64,000 nt of DNA. Source: Euwallacea fornicatus. Its lineage: Eukaryota; Arthropoda; Insecta; Coleoptera; Curculionidae. The notes under the pieces are model-generated. The model was given only the letters and a program-made list of their open reading frames with translations, had not been told where the DNA came from and made no database searches. The translations under genes and the position numbers were made by a program. Numbering within the stretch: the stretch's first letter is position 1; every line of letters begins with the position of its first letter. Location of the stretch: assembly GCF_040115645.1 (NCBI RefSeq), contig NW_027096021.1:744001-808000 (forward strand), read 5' to 3'. Positions 9,986 through 22,151 of this stretch are shown here, in pieces.

Positions 9986-12836
9986 CGGCAAATGTGGACC
10001 AAATTTCTTAAACAAAGTGTCAAAGTAATCACCTCAACGAGATTTTGAAGATGTCACAACACATCATGATTACATCTTGTTGAACTTCCAAGAAAAATAG
10101 TACTTTATGTGCTCAAACACACAACTTTTGTGACTTTTCAAACTTTGAAGCTCGATAACTTCGGCAAATGTGGACCAAATTTCTTAAACAGAGCGTCAAA
10201 TTAATCAGCTCGACGAGGTTATGAAGATGTCACAACACATCATGATTACATCTTGTTGAATTTCCAAGAAAAATAGTACTTTATGTGCTCAAATACACAA
10301 CTTTTGTGACTTTTCAAACTTTGAAGCTCGATAACTTCGGCAAATGTAGACCAAATTTCTTAAACAAAGTGTCAAAGTAATCACCTCAACGAAATTTTGA
10401 AGATGTCACAACACATCATGATTACATCTTGTTGAACTTCCAAGAAAAATAGTACTTTATGTGCTCAAACACACAACTTTTGTGACTTTTCAAACTTTGA
10501 AGCTCGATAACTTCGGCAAATGAGGACCAAAGTTGTTAAACAGAGTGTCAAATTAATCAGCTCGATGAGATCTTTAACATGACACAACACATCAGAATTG
10601 CATCTTGTTGAACTTTCAAGAAAAATAGTACTTTATGTGCTCAAACACACAACTTTTGTGACTTTTCAAACTTTGAAGCTCGATAGCTTCGGCAAATGAG
10701 GACCAAATTTGTTAAACAGACTGTCAAATTAATCAGCTCGACGAGATTTTGAAAATGTAACAACACATCATGATTGCATCTTGTTGAACTTTCAAGAAAA
10801 ATAGTACTTTATGTGCTCAAACACACAACTTTTGTGACTTTTCAAACTTTGAAGCTCGATAACTTCGGCAAATGAGGACCAAAGTTGTTAAACAGAGTGT
10901 CAAATTAATCAGCTCGATGAGATCTTTAACATGACACAACACATCAGAATTGCATCTTGTTGAACTTTCAAGAAAAATAGTACTTTATGTGCTCAAACAC
11001 ACAACTTTTGTGACTTTTCAAACTTTGAAGCTCGATAGCTTCGGCAAATGAGGACCAAATTTGTTAAACAGACTGTCAAATTAATCAGCTCGACGAGGTT
11101 ATGAAGATGTCACAACACATCATGATTACATCTTGTTGAATTTCCAAGAAAAATAGTACTTTATGTGCTCAAATACACAACTTTTGTGACTTTTCAAACT
11201 TTGAAGCTCGATAACTTCGGCAAATGAGGACCAAAGTTGTTAAACAGAGTGTCAAATTAATCAGCTCGATGAGATCTTTAACATGACACAACACATCAGA
11301 ATTGCATCTTGTTGAACTTTCAAGAAAAATAGTACTTTATGTGCTCAAACACACAACTTTTGTGACTTTTCAAACTTTGAAGCTCGATAGCTTCGGCAAA
11401 TGAGGACCAAATTTGTTAAACAGACTGTCAAATTAATCAGCTCGACGAGATTTTGAAAATGTCACAACACATCATGATTGCATCTTGTTGAACTTTCAAG
11501 AAAAATAGTACTTTATGTGCTCAAACACACAACTTTTGTGACTTTTCCAATTTTGAAGCTCGATAACTTTGGCAAATGAGGACCAAAGTTGTTAAACAGA
11601 GTGTCAAATTAATCAGCTCGATGAGATCTTTAACATGACACAACACATCAGAATTGCATCTTGTTGAACTTTCAAGAAAAATAGTACTTTATGTGCTCAA
11701 ACACACAACTTTTGTGACTTTTCCAATTTTGAAGCTCGATAACTTTGGCAAATGTGGACCAAATTTGTTAAACAGAGTGTCAAATTAATCAGCTCGATGA
11801 GGTTATGAAGATGTCACAACACATCATGATTACATCTTGTTGAACTTCCAAGAAAAATAGTACTTTATGTGTTCAAACACACAACTTTTGTGACTTTTCA
11901 AACTTTGAAGCTCGATAACTTCGGCAAATGAGGACGAAATTTGTTAAACAGAGTGTCAAATTAATCAGCTCGATGAGATCTTTAACATGACACAACACAT
12001 CAGAATTGCATCTTGTTGAACTTCCAAGAAAAATAGTACTTTATGTGCTCAAACACACAACTTGTGTGACTTTTCAAACTTTGAAGCTCGTTAACTTCGG
12101 CAAATGAGGACCAAATTTGTTAAACAGAGTGTCAAATTAATCAGCTCGATGAGATCTTTAACATGACACAACACATCAGAATTGCATCTTGTTGAACTTA
12201 TAAGAAAAATAGTACTATATGTGTTCAAACACACAACTTTTGTGACTTTTCAAACTTTGAAGCTCGATAACTTCGGCAAATAAGGACCAAATTTGTTAAA
12301 CAGAGTGTCAAATTAATAAGCTTGACGAGATTTTGAAGATGTCACAACACATCAGAATTACATCTTGTTGAACTTCCAAGAAAAATAGTACTTTATGTGC
12401 TCAAACACACAACTTGTGTGACTTCAAATTTTTAAGCTCGATAACTTCGGCAAATGAGGACCAAATTTGTTAAACAAATTGTCAAATTAATCAGCTTGAC
12501 GAGATTTTGAAGATGTCACAACACATCAGAATTACATCTTGTTGAACTTCCAAGAAAAATAGTACTTTATGTGCTCAAACACACAACTTTTGTGACTTTT
12601 CAAACTTTGAAGCTCGATAACTTCGGCAAATGTGGACCAAATTTCTTAAACAAAGTGTCAAAGTAATCAACTCAACGAGATTTTGAGGATGTCACAACAG
12701 ATCGTGATTGCATCTTGTTGAACTTCCAAGAAAAATAGTACTTTATGTGCTCAAACACACAACTTTTGTGACTTTTCAAACTTTGAAGCTTGATAACTTC
12801 GGCAAATAAGGACCAAATTTGTTAAACAGAGTGTCA
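9986..12836. repeat. Block A, with a 352-bp dimer repeated four times
   Basis: Starts with the gagcgtcaaa marker monomer (10191) and ends with aacagatcg and gaagcttgat monomers. Inside, ccaaagttg recurs at 10527, 10879, 11231 and 11583, every 352 bp, marking a two-monomer unit of the form gatctttaac/ttcaag followed mostly by gactgtc-linked monomers. Block B (12976 onward) is the same block with only two such dimers. The gagcgtcaaa offset is 2990 bp and the ggacgaaat offset 2286 bp; the difference is 704 bp, exactly two dimers. Confidence 0.88.
12418..12437. repeat. 2-bp-deleted monomer, type 2, copy 1
   Basis: Reads gtgacttcaaatttttaagc, two bases shorter than the related gtgacttttcaaattttt form found near 15235 and 16115. 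The monomer is 174 bp. The deletion is propagated to 14704 and 18926. Confidence 0.93.
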
Positions 12837-15121
12837 AATTAATCAGCTCGATGAGTACTTTAACATGACACAACACATCAGAATTGCATCTTGTTGAACT
12901 TCCAAGAAAAATAGTACTTTATGTGCTCAAACAAACAACTTTTGTGACTTTTCAAACTTTGAAGCTCGATAACCTCGGCAAATGTGGACCAAATTTCTTA
13001 AACAAAGTGTCAAAGTAATCACCTCAACGAGATTTTGAAGATGTCACAACACATCATGATTACATCTTGTTGAACTTCCAAGAAAAATAGTACTTTATGT
13101 GCTCAAACACACAACTTGTGTGACTTTTCAAACTTTGAAGCTCGATAACTTCGGCAAATGTGGACCAAATTTCTTAAACAGAGCGTCAAATTAATCAGCT
13201 CGACGAGGTTATGAAGATGTCACAACACATCATGATTACATCTTGTTGAATTTCCAAGAAAAATAGTACTTTATGTGCTCAAATACACAACTTTTGTGAC
13301 TTTTCAAACTTTGAAGCTCGATAACTTCGGCAAATGTAGACCAAATTTCTTAAACAAAGTGTCAAAGTAATCACCTCAACGAAATTTTGAAGATGTCACA
13401 ACACATCATGATTACATCTTGTTGAACTTCCAAGAAAAATAGTACTTTATGTGCTCAAACACACAACTTTTGTGACTTTTCAAATTTTGAAGCTCGATAA
13501 CTTCGGCAAATGAGGACCAAAGTTGTTAAACAGAGTGTCAAATTAATCAGCTCGATGAGATCTTTAACATGACACAACACATCAGAATTGCATCTTGTTG
13601 AACTTTCAAGAAAAATAGTACTTTATGTGCTCAAACACACAACTTTTGTGACTTTTCAAACTTTGAAGCTCGATAGCTTCGGCAAATGAGGACCAAATTT
13701 GTTAAACAGACTGTCAAATTAATCAGCTCGACGAGATTTTGAAAATGTCACAACACATCATGATTGCATCTTGTTGAACTTTCAAGAAAAATAGTACTTT
13801 ATGTGCTCAAACACACAACTTTTGTGACTTTTCCAATTTTGAAGCTCGATAACTTTGGCAAATGAGGACCAAAGTTGTTAAACAGAGTGTCAAATTAATC
13901 AGCTCGATGAGATCTTTAACATGACACAACACATCAGAATTGCATCTTGTTGAACTTTCAAGAAAAATAGTACTTTATGTGCTCAAACACACAACTTTTG
14001 TGACTTTTCCAATTTTGAAGCTCGATAACTTTGGCAAATGTGGACCAAATTTGTTAAACAGAGTGTCAAATTAATCAGCTCGATGAGGTTATGAAGATGT
14101 CACAACACATCATGATTACATCTTGTTGAACTTCCAAGAAAAATAGTACTTTATGTGTTCAAACACACAACTTTTGTGACTTTTCAAACTTTGAAGCTCG
14201 ATAACTTCGGCAAATGAGGACGAAATTTGTTAAACAGAGTGTCAAATTAATCAGCTCGATGAGATCTTTAACATGACACAACACATCAGAATTGCATCTT
14301 GTTGAACTTCCAAGAAAAATAGTACTTTATGTGCTCAAACACACAACTTGTGTGACTTTTCAAACTTTGAAGCTCGTTAACTTCGGCAAATGAGGACCAA
14401 ATTTGTTAAACAGAGTGTCAAATTAATCAGCTCGATGAGATCTTTAACATGACACAACACATCAGAATTGCATCTTGTTGAACTTATAAGAAAAATAGTA
14501 CTATATGTGTTCAAACACACAACTTTTGTGACTTTTCAAACTTTGAAGCTCGATAACTTCGGCAAATAAGGACCAAATTTGTTAAACAGAGTGTCAAATT
14601 AATAAGCTTGACGAGATTTTGAAGATGTCACAACACATCAGAATTACATCTTGTTGAACTTCCAAGAAAAATAGTACTTTATGTGCTCAAACACACAACT
14701 TGTGTGACTTCAAATTTTTAAGCTCGATAACTTCGGCAAATGAGGACCAAATTTGTTAAACAAATTGTCAAATTAATCAGCTTGACGAGATTTTGAAGAT
14801 GTCACAACACATCAGAATTACATCTTGTTGAACTTCCAAGAAAAATAGTACTTTATGTGCTCAAACACACAACTTTTGTGACTTTTCAAACTTTGAAGCT
14901 CGATAACTTCGGCAAATGTGGACCAAATTTCTTAAACAAAGTGTCAAAGTAATCAACTCAACGAGATTTTGAGGATGTCACAACAGATCGTGATTGCATC
15001 TTGTTGAACTTCCAAGAAAAATAGTACTTTATGTGCTCAAACACACAACTTTTGTGACTTTTCAAACTTTGAAGCTTGATAACTTCGGCAAATAAGGACC
15101 AAATTTGTTAAACAGAGTGTC
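12837..15121. repeat. Block B, shorter version of block A
   Basis: Begins with a gatgagtac monomer (12850) carrying caaacaaac and aacctcgg, then follows block A from about 12976: gagcgtcaaa at 13181, dimers at 13517 and 13869, ggacgaaat at 14217, the cttataag/tactatatg monomer, the type 2 deletion at 14704 and the aacagatcg monomer near 14990. Its right-hand part matches block A at an offset of 2286 bp (13 monomers minus 2 bp). Confidence 0.88.
14704..14723. repeat. 2-bp-deleted monomer, type 2, copy 2
   Basis: The same 20-base form as at 12418, 2286 bp downstream, carried by the block A to block B duplication. Confidence 0.93.
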
Positions 15122-17592
15122 AAATTAATAAGCTTGACGAGATTTTGAAGATGTCACAACACATCAGAATTACATCTTGTTGAACTTCCAAGAAAAATAG
15201 TACTTTATGTGCTCAAACACACAACTTGTGTGACTTTTCAAATTTTTAAGCTCGATAACTTCGGCAAATGAGGACCAAATTTGTTAAACAAATTGTCAAA
15301 TTAATCAGCTTGACGAGATTTTGAAGATGTCACAACACATCAGAATTACATCTTGTTGAACTTCCAAGAAAAATAGTACTTTATGTGCTCAAACACACAA
15401 CTTTTTTGACTTTTCAAACTTTGAAGCTCGATAACTTCGTCAAATGAGGACCAAATTTGTTAAACAGAGTGTCAAATTAATCAGCTCGACGAGATTTTGA
15501 AGATGTCACAACACAACAGTATTGCATCTTGTTGAACTTCCAAGAAAAATAGTACTTTATGTGCTCAAACACACAACTTTTGTGACTTTTCAAACTTTGA
15601 AGCTCGATAACTTCGGCAAATGTGGACCAAATTTCTTAAACAAAGTGTCAAAGTAATCAACTCAACGAGATTTTGAGGATGTCACAACAGATCGTGATTG
15701 CATCTTGTTGAACTTCCAAGAAAAATAGTACTTTATGTGCTCAAGTACACAACTTTTGTGACTTTTCAAACTTTGAAGCTCGATAACTTCGGCAAATGTG
15801 GACCAAATTTGTTAAACAAATTGTCAAATTAATCAGCTCGACGAGATTTTGAAGATGTCACAACACATCAGAATTGCATCTTGTTGAACTTCCAAGAAAA
15901 ATAGTACTATATGTGTTCAAACACACAACTTTTGTGACTTTTCAAACTTTGAAGCTCGATAACTTCGGCAAATAAGGACCAAATTTGTTAAACAGAGTGT
16001 CAAATTAATAAGCTTGACGAGATTTTGAAGATGTCACAACACATCAGAATTACATCTTGTTGAACTTCCAAGAAAAATAGTACTTTATGTGCTCAAACAC
16101 ACAACTTGTGTGACTTTTCAAATTTTTAAGCTCGATAACTTCGGCAAATGAGGACCAAATTTGTTAAACAAATTGTCAAATTAATCAGCTTGACGAGATT
16201 TTGAAGATGTCACAACACATCAGAATTACATCTTGTTGAACTTCCAAGAAAAATAGTACTTTATGTGCTCAAACACACAACTTTTGTGACTTTTCAAACT
16301 TTGAAGCTCGATAACTTCGTCAAATGAGGACCAAATTTGTTAAACAGAGTGTCAAATTAATCAGCTCGACGAGATTTTGAAGATGTCACAACACAACAGT
16401 ATTGCATCTTGTTGAACTTCCAAGAAAAATAGTACTTTATGTGCTCAAACACACAACTTTTGTGACTTTTCAAACTTTGAAGCTCGATAACTTCGGCAAA
16501 TGTGGACCAAATTTCTTAAACAAAGTGTCAAAGTAATCAACTCAACGAGATTTTGAGGATGTCACAACAGATCGTGATTGCATCTTGTTGAACTTCCAAG
16601 AAAAATAGTACTTTATGTGCTCAAACACACAACTTTTGTGACTTTTCAAACTTTGAAGCTCGATAACTTCGGCAAATGTGGACCAAATTTCTTAAACAAA
16701 GTGTCAAAGTAATCAACTCAACGAGATTTTGAGGATGTCACAACAGATCGTGATTGCATCTTGTTGAACTTCCAAGAAAAATAGTACTTTATGTGCTCAA
16801 ACACACAACTTTTGTGACTTTTCAAACTTTGAAGCTCGATAACTTCGGCAAATGTGGACCAAATTTCTTAAACAAAGTGTCAAAGTAATCAACTCAACGA
16901 GATTTTGAAGATGTCACAACACATCGTGATTGCATCTTGTTAAACTTCCAAGAAAAATAGTACTTTATGTGCTCAAGTACACAACTTTTGTGACTTTTCA
17001 AACTTTGAAGCTCGATAACTTCGGCAAATGTGGACCAAATTTGTTAAACAAATTGTCAAATTAATCAGCTCGACGAGATTTTGAAGATGTCACAACACAT
17101 CAGAATTGCATCTTGTTGAACTTCCAAGAAAAATAGTACTTTATGTGCTCAAACACACAACTTTTGTGACTTTTCAAACTTTGAAGCTCGATAACTTCGG
17201 CAAATGTGGACCAAATTTCTTAAACAAAGTGTCAAAGTAATCACCTCAACGAGATTTTGAAGATGTCACAACACATCATGATTACATCTTGTTGAACTTC
17301 CAAGAAAAATAGTACTTTATGTGCTCAAACACACAACTTTTGTGACTTTTCAAACTTTGAAGCTCGATAACTTCGGCAAATGTGGACCAAATTTCTTAAA
17401 CAGAGCGTCAAATTAATCAGCTCGACGAGGTTATGAAGATGTCACAACACATCATGATTACATCTTGTTGAACTTCCAAGAAAAATAGTACTTTATGTGC
17501 TCAAATACACAACTTTTGTGACTTTTCAAACTTTGAAGCTCGATAACTTCGGCAAATGTAGACCAAATTTCTTAAACAGAGCGTCAAATTAA
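15122..17592. repeat. Pentamer (880 bp) and the source of a 4574-bp offset copy
   Basis: The order aagcttgacgag, cagcttgacgag, acttcgtcaaatg, aacagtattgc, aacagatcg recurs at 880 bp (agcttgacga at 15131 and 16011; ataacttcgt at 15431 and 16311), matching to about 15742 and 16622. The stretch 16010-17577 then recurs at 20584-22151 at an offset of 4574 bp (26 monomers minus 2), shown by gctcaagtac at 16971 and 21545. Two adjacent near-identical aacagatcg monomers near 16570 and 16746 are a local one-monomer duplication. Confidence 0.85.
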
Positions 17593-20583
17593 TCAGCTCG
17601 ACGAGGTTATGAAGATGTCACAACACATCATGATTACATCTTGTTGAACTTCCAAGAAAAATAGTACTTTATGTGCTCAAATACACAACTTTTGTGACTT
17701 TTCAAACTTTGAAGCTCGATAACTTCGGCAAATGAGGACCAAAGTTGTTAAACAGAGTGTCAAATTAATCAGCTCGATGAGATCTTTAACATGACACAAC
17801 ACATCAGAATTGCATCTTGTTGAACTTTCAAGAAAAATAGTACTTTATGTGCTCAAACACACAACTTTTGTGACTTTTCAAACTTTGAAGCTCGATAGCT
17901 TCGGCAAATGAGGACCAAATTTGTTAAACAGACTGTCAAATTAATCAGCTCGACGAGATTTTGAAAATGTCACAACACATCATGATTGCATCTTGTTGAA
18001 CTTTCAAGAAAAATAGTACTTTATGTGCTCAAACACACAACTTTTGTGACTTTTCCAATTTTGAAGCTCGATAACTTTGGCAAATGAGGACCAAAGTTGT
18101 TAAACAGAGTGTCAAATTAATCAGCTCGATGAGATCTTTAACATGACACAACACATCAGAATTGCATCTTGTTGAACTTTCAAGAAAAATAGTACTTTAT
18201 GTGCTCAAACACACAACTTTTGTGACTTTTCCAATTTTGAAGCTCGATAACTTTGGCAAATGTGGACCAAATTTGTTAAACAGAGTGTCAAATTAATCAG
18301 CTCGATGAGGTTATGAAGATGTCACAACACATCATGATTACATCTTGTTGAACTTCCAAGAAAAATAGTACTTTATGTGTTCAAACACACAACTTTTGTG
18401 ACTTTTCAAACTTTGAAGCTCGATAACTTCGGCAAATGAGGACGAAATTTGTTAAACAGAGTGTCAAATTAATCAGCTCGATGAGATCTTTAACATGACA
18501 CAACACATCAGAATTGCATCTTGTTGAACTTCCAAGAAAAATAGTACTTTATGTGCTCAAACACACAACTTGTGTGACTTTTCAAACTTTGAAGCTCGTT
18601 AACTTCGGCAAATGAGGACCAAATTTGTTAAACAGAGTGTCAAATTAATCAGCTCGATGAGATCTTTAACATGACACAACACATCAGAATTGCATCTTGT
18701 TGAACTTATAAGAAAAATAGTACTATATGTGTTCAAACACACAACTTTTGTGACTTTTCAAACTTTGAAGCTCGATAACTTCGGCAAATAAGGACCAAAT
18801 TTGTTAAACAGAGTGTCAAATTAATAAGCTTGACGAGATTTTGAAGATGTCACAACACATCAGAATTACATCTTGTTGAACTTCCAAGAAAAATAGTACT
18901 TTATGTGCTCAAACACACAACTTGTGTGACTTCAAATTTTTAAGCTCGATAACTTCGGCAAATGAGGACCAAATTTGTTAAACAAATTGTCAAATTAATC
19001 AGCTTGACGAGATTTTGAAGATGTCACAACACATCAGAATTACATCTTGTTGAACTTCCAAGAAAAATAGTACTTTATGTGCTCAAACACACAACTTTTG
19101 TGACTTTTCAAACTTTGAAGCTCGATAACTTCGGCAAATGTGGACCAAATTTCTTAAACAAAGTGTCAAAGTAATCAACTCAACGAGATTTTGAGGATGT
19201 CACAACAGATCGTGATTGCATCTTGTTGAACTTCCAAGAAAAATAGTACTTTATGTGCTCAAACACACAACTTTTGTGACTTTTCAAACTTTGAAGCTTG
19301 ATAACTTCGGCAAATAAGGACCAAATTTGTTAAACAGAGTGTCAAATTAATCAGCTCGATGAGTACTTTAACATGACACAACACATCAGAATTGCATCTT
19401 GTTGAACTTCCAAGAAAAATAGTACTTTATGTGCTCAAACAAACAACTTTTGTGACTTTTCAAACTTTGAAGCTCGATAACCTCGGCAAATGTGGACCAA
19501 ATTTCTTAAACAAAGTGTCAAAGTAATCACCTCAACGAGATTTTGAAGATGTCACAACACATCATGATTACATCTTGTTGAACTTCCAAGAAAAATAGTA
19601 CTTTATGTGCTCAAACACACAACTTGTGTGACTTTTCAAACTTTGAAGCTCGATAACTTCGGCAAATGTGGACCAAATTTCTTAAACAGAGCGTCAAATT
19701 AATCAGCTCGACGAGGTTATGAAGATGTCACAACACATCATGATTACATCTTGTTGAATTTCCAAGAAAAATAGTACTTTATGTGCTCAAATACACAACT
19801 TTTGTGACTTTTCAAACTTTGAAGCTCGATAACTTCGGCAAATGTAGACCAAATTTCTTAAACAAAGTGTCAAAGTAATCACCTCAACGAAATTTTGAAG
19901 ATGTCACAACACATCATGATTACATCTTGTTGAACTTCCAAGAAAAATAGTACTTTATGTGCTCAAACACACAACTTTTGTGACTTTTCAAATTTTGAAG
20001 CTCGATAACTTCGGCAAATGAGGACCAAAGTTGTTAAACAGAGTGTCAAATTAATCAGCTCGATGAGATCTTTAACATGACACAACACATCAGAATTGCA
20101 TCTTGTTGAACTTTCAAGAAAAATAGTACTTTATGTGCTCAAACACACAACTTTTGTGACTTTTCAAACTTTGAAGCTCGATAGCTTCGGCAAATGAGGA
20201 CCAAATTTGTTAAACAGACTGTCAAATTAATCAGCTCGACGAGATTTTGAAAATGTCACAACACATCATGATTGCATCTTGTTGAACTTTCAAGAAAAAT
20301 AGTACTTTATGTGCTCAAACACACAACTTTTGTGACTTTTCCAATTTTGAAGCTCGATAACTTTGGCAAATGAGGACCAAAGTTGTTAAACAGAGTGTCA
20401 AATTAATCAGCTCGATGAGATCTTTAACATGACACAACACATCAGAATTGCATCTTGTTGAACTTTCAAGAAAAATAGTACTTTATGTGCTCAAACACAC
20501 AACTTTTGTGACTTTTCCAATTTTGAAGCTCGATAACTTTGGCAAATGTGGACCAAATTTGTTAAACAGAGTGTCAAATTAAT
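17593..20583. repeat. Copy of 11085-14075 at an offset of 6508 bp
   Basis: This segment repeats the end of block A plus the start of block B as one unit: dimers at 17739 and 18091, ggacgaaat at 18439 (11931 + 6508), the type 2 deletion at 18926, gatgagtac at 19358 (12850 + 6508) and gagcgtcaaa at 19689 (13181 + 6508). The offset is 37 monomers minus 4 bp. At about 20583 the match stops and the sequence switches to the 16010 pattern, a clear recombination junction. Confidence 0.88.
18926..18945. repeat. 2-bp-deleted monomer, type 2, copy 3
   Basis: Third copy of the gtgacttcaaatttttaagc form, 4222 bp after the second. After this monomer no further change of phase occurs for the remaining 45 kb. 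Confidence 0.93.
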
Positions 20584-22151
20584 CAGCTTGACGAGATTTT
20601 GAAGATGTCACAACACATCAGAATTACATCTTGTTGAACTTCCAAGAAAAATAGTACTTTATGTGCTCAAACACACAACTTGTGTGACTTTTCAAATTTT
20701 TAAGCTCGATAACTTCGGCAAATGAGGACCAAATTTGTTAAACAAATTGTCAAATTAATCAGCTTGACGAGATTTTGAAGATGTCACAACACATCAGAAT
20801 TACATCTTGTTGAACTTCCAAGAAAAATAGTACTTTATGTGCTCAAACACACAACTTTTGTGACTTTTCAAACTTTGAAGCTCGATAACTTCGTCAAATG
20901 AGGACCAAATTTGTTAAACAGAGTGTCAAATTAATCAGCTCGACGAGATTTTGAAGATGTCACAACACAACAGTATTGCATCTTGTTGAACTTCCAAGAA
21001 AAATAGTACTTTATGTGCTCAAACACACAACTTTTGTGACTTTTCAAACTTTGAAGCTCGATAACTTCGGCAAATGTGGACCAAATTTCTTAAACAAAGT
21101 GTCAAAGTAATCAACTCAACGAGATTTTGAGGATGTCACAACAGATCGTGATTGCATCTTGTTGAACTTCCAAGAAAAATAGTACTTTATGTGCTCAAAC
21201 ACACAACTTTTGTGACTTTTCAAACTTTGAAGCTCGATAACTTCGGCAAATGTGGACCAAATTTCTTAAACAAAGTGTCAAAGTAATCAACTCAACGAGA
21301 TTTTGAGGATGTCACAACAGATCGTGATTGCATCTTGTTGAACTTCCAAGAAAAATAGTACTTTATGTGCTCAAACACACAACTTTTGTGACTTTTCAAA
21401 CTTTGAAGCTCGATAACTTCGGCAAATGTGGACCAAATTTCTTAAACAAAGTGTCAAAGTAATCAACTCAACGAGATTTTGAAGATGTCACAACACATCG
21501 TGATTGCATCTTGTTAAACTTCCAAGAAAAATAGTACTTTATGTGCTCAAGTACACAACTTTTGTGACTTTTCAAACTTTGAAGCTCGATAACTTCGGCA
21601 AATGTGGACCAAATTTGTTAAACAAATTGTCAAATTAATCAGCTCGACGAGATTTTGAAGATGTCACAACACATCAGAATTGCATCTTGTTGAACTTCCA
21701 AGAAAAATAGTACTTTATGTGCTCAAACACACAACTTTTGTGACTTTTCAAACTTTGAAGCTCGATAACTTCGGCAAATGTGGACCAAATTTCTTAAACA
21801 AAGTGTCAAAGTAATCACCTCAACGAGATTTTGAAGATGTCACAACACATCATGATTACATCTTGTTGAACTTCCAAGAAAAATAGTACTTTATGTGCTC
21901 AAACACACAACTTTTGTGACTTTTCAAACTTTGAAGCTCGATAACTTCGGCAAATGTGGACCAAATTTCTTAAACAGAGCGTCAAATTAATCAGCTCGAC
22001 GAGGTTATGAAGATGTCACAACACATCATGATTACATCTTGTTGAACTTCCAAGAAAAATAGTACTTTATGTGCTCAAATACACAACTTTTGTGACTTTT
22101 CAAACTTTGAAGCTCGATAACTTCGGCAAATGTAGACCAAATTTCTTAAAC
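20584..22151. repeat. Copy of 16010-17577 at an offset of 4574 bp
   Basis: About nine monomers in the same order as the source: agcttgacg pair, acttcgtcaaatg (20885), aacagtattgc, two aacagatcg monomers, the ttgttaaac/caagtacac monomer (21545), and gagcgtcaaa near 21977. At about 22151 the source continues with a gagcgtc monomer while this copy turns into the cassette shared with 8870-9405. Confidence 0.86.

Noticed and set aside
12413..12437. Frameshift-like 2-bp losses as sequencing errors
   Set aside because: They fall near T-runs, but the same two forms recur with the same neighbouring private variants at duplication offsets, which errors would not do.
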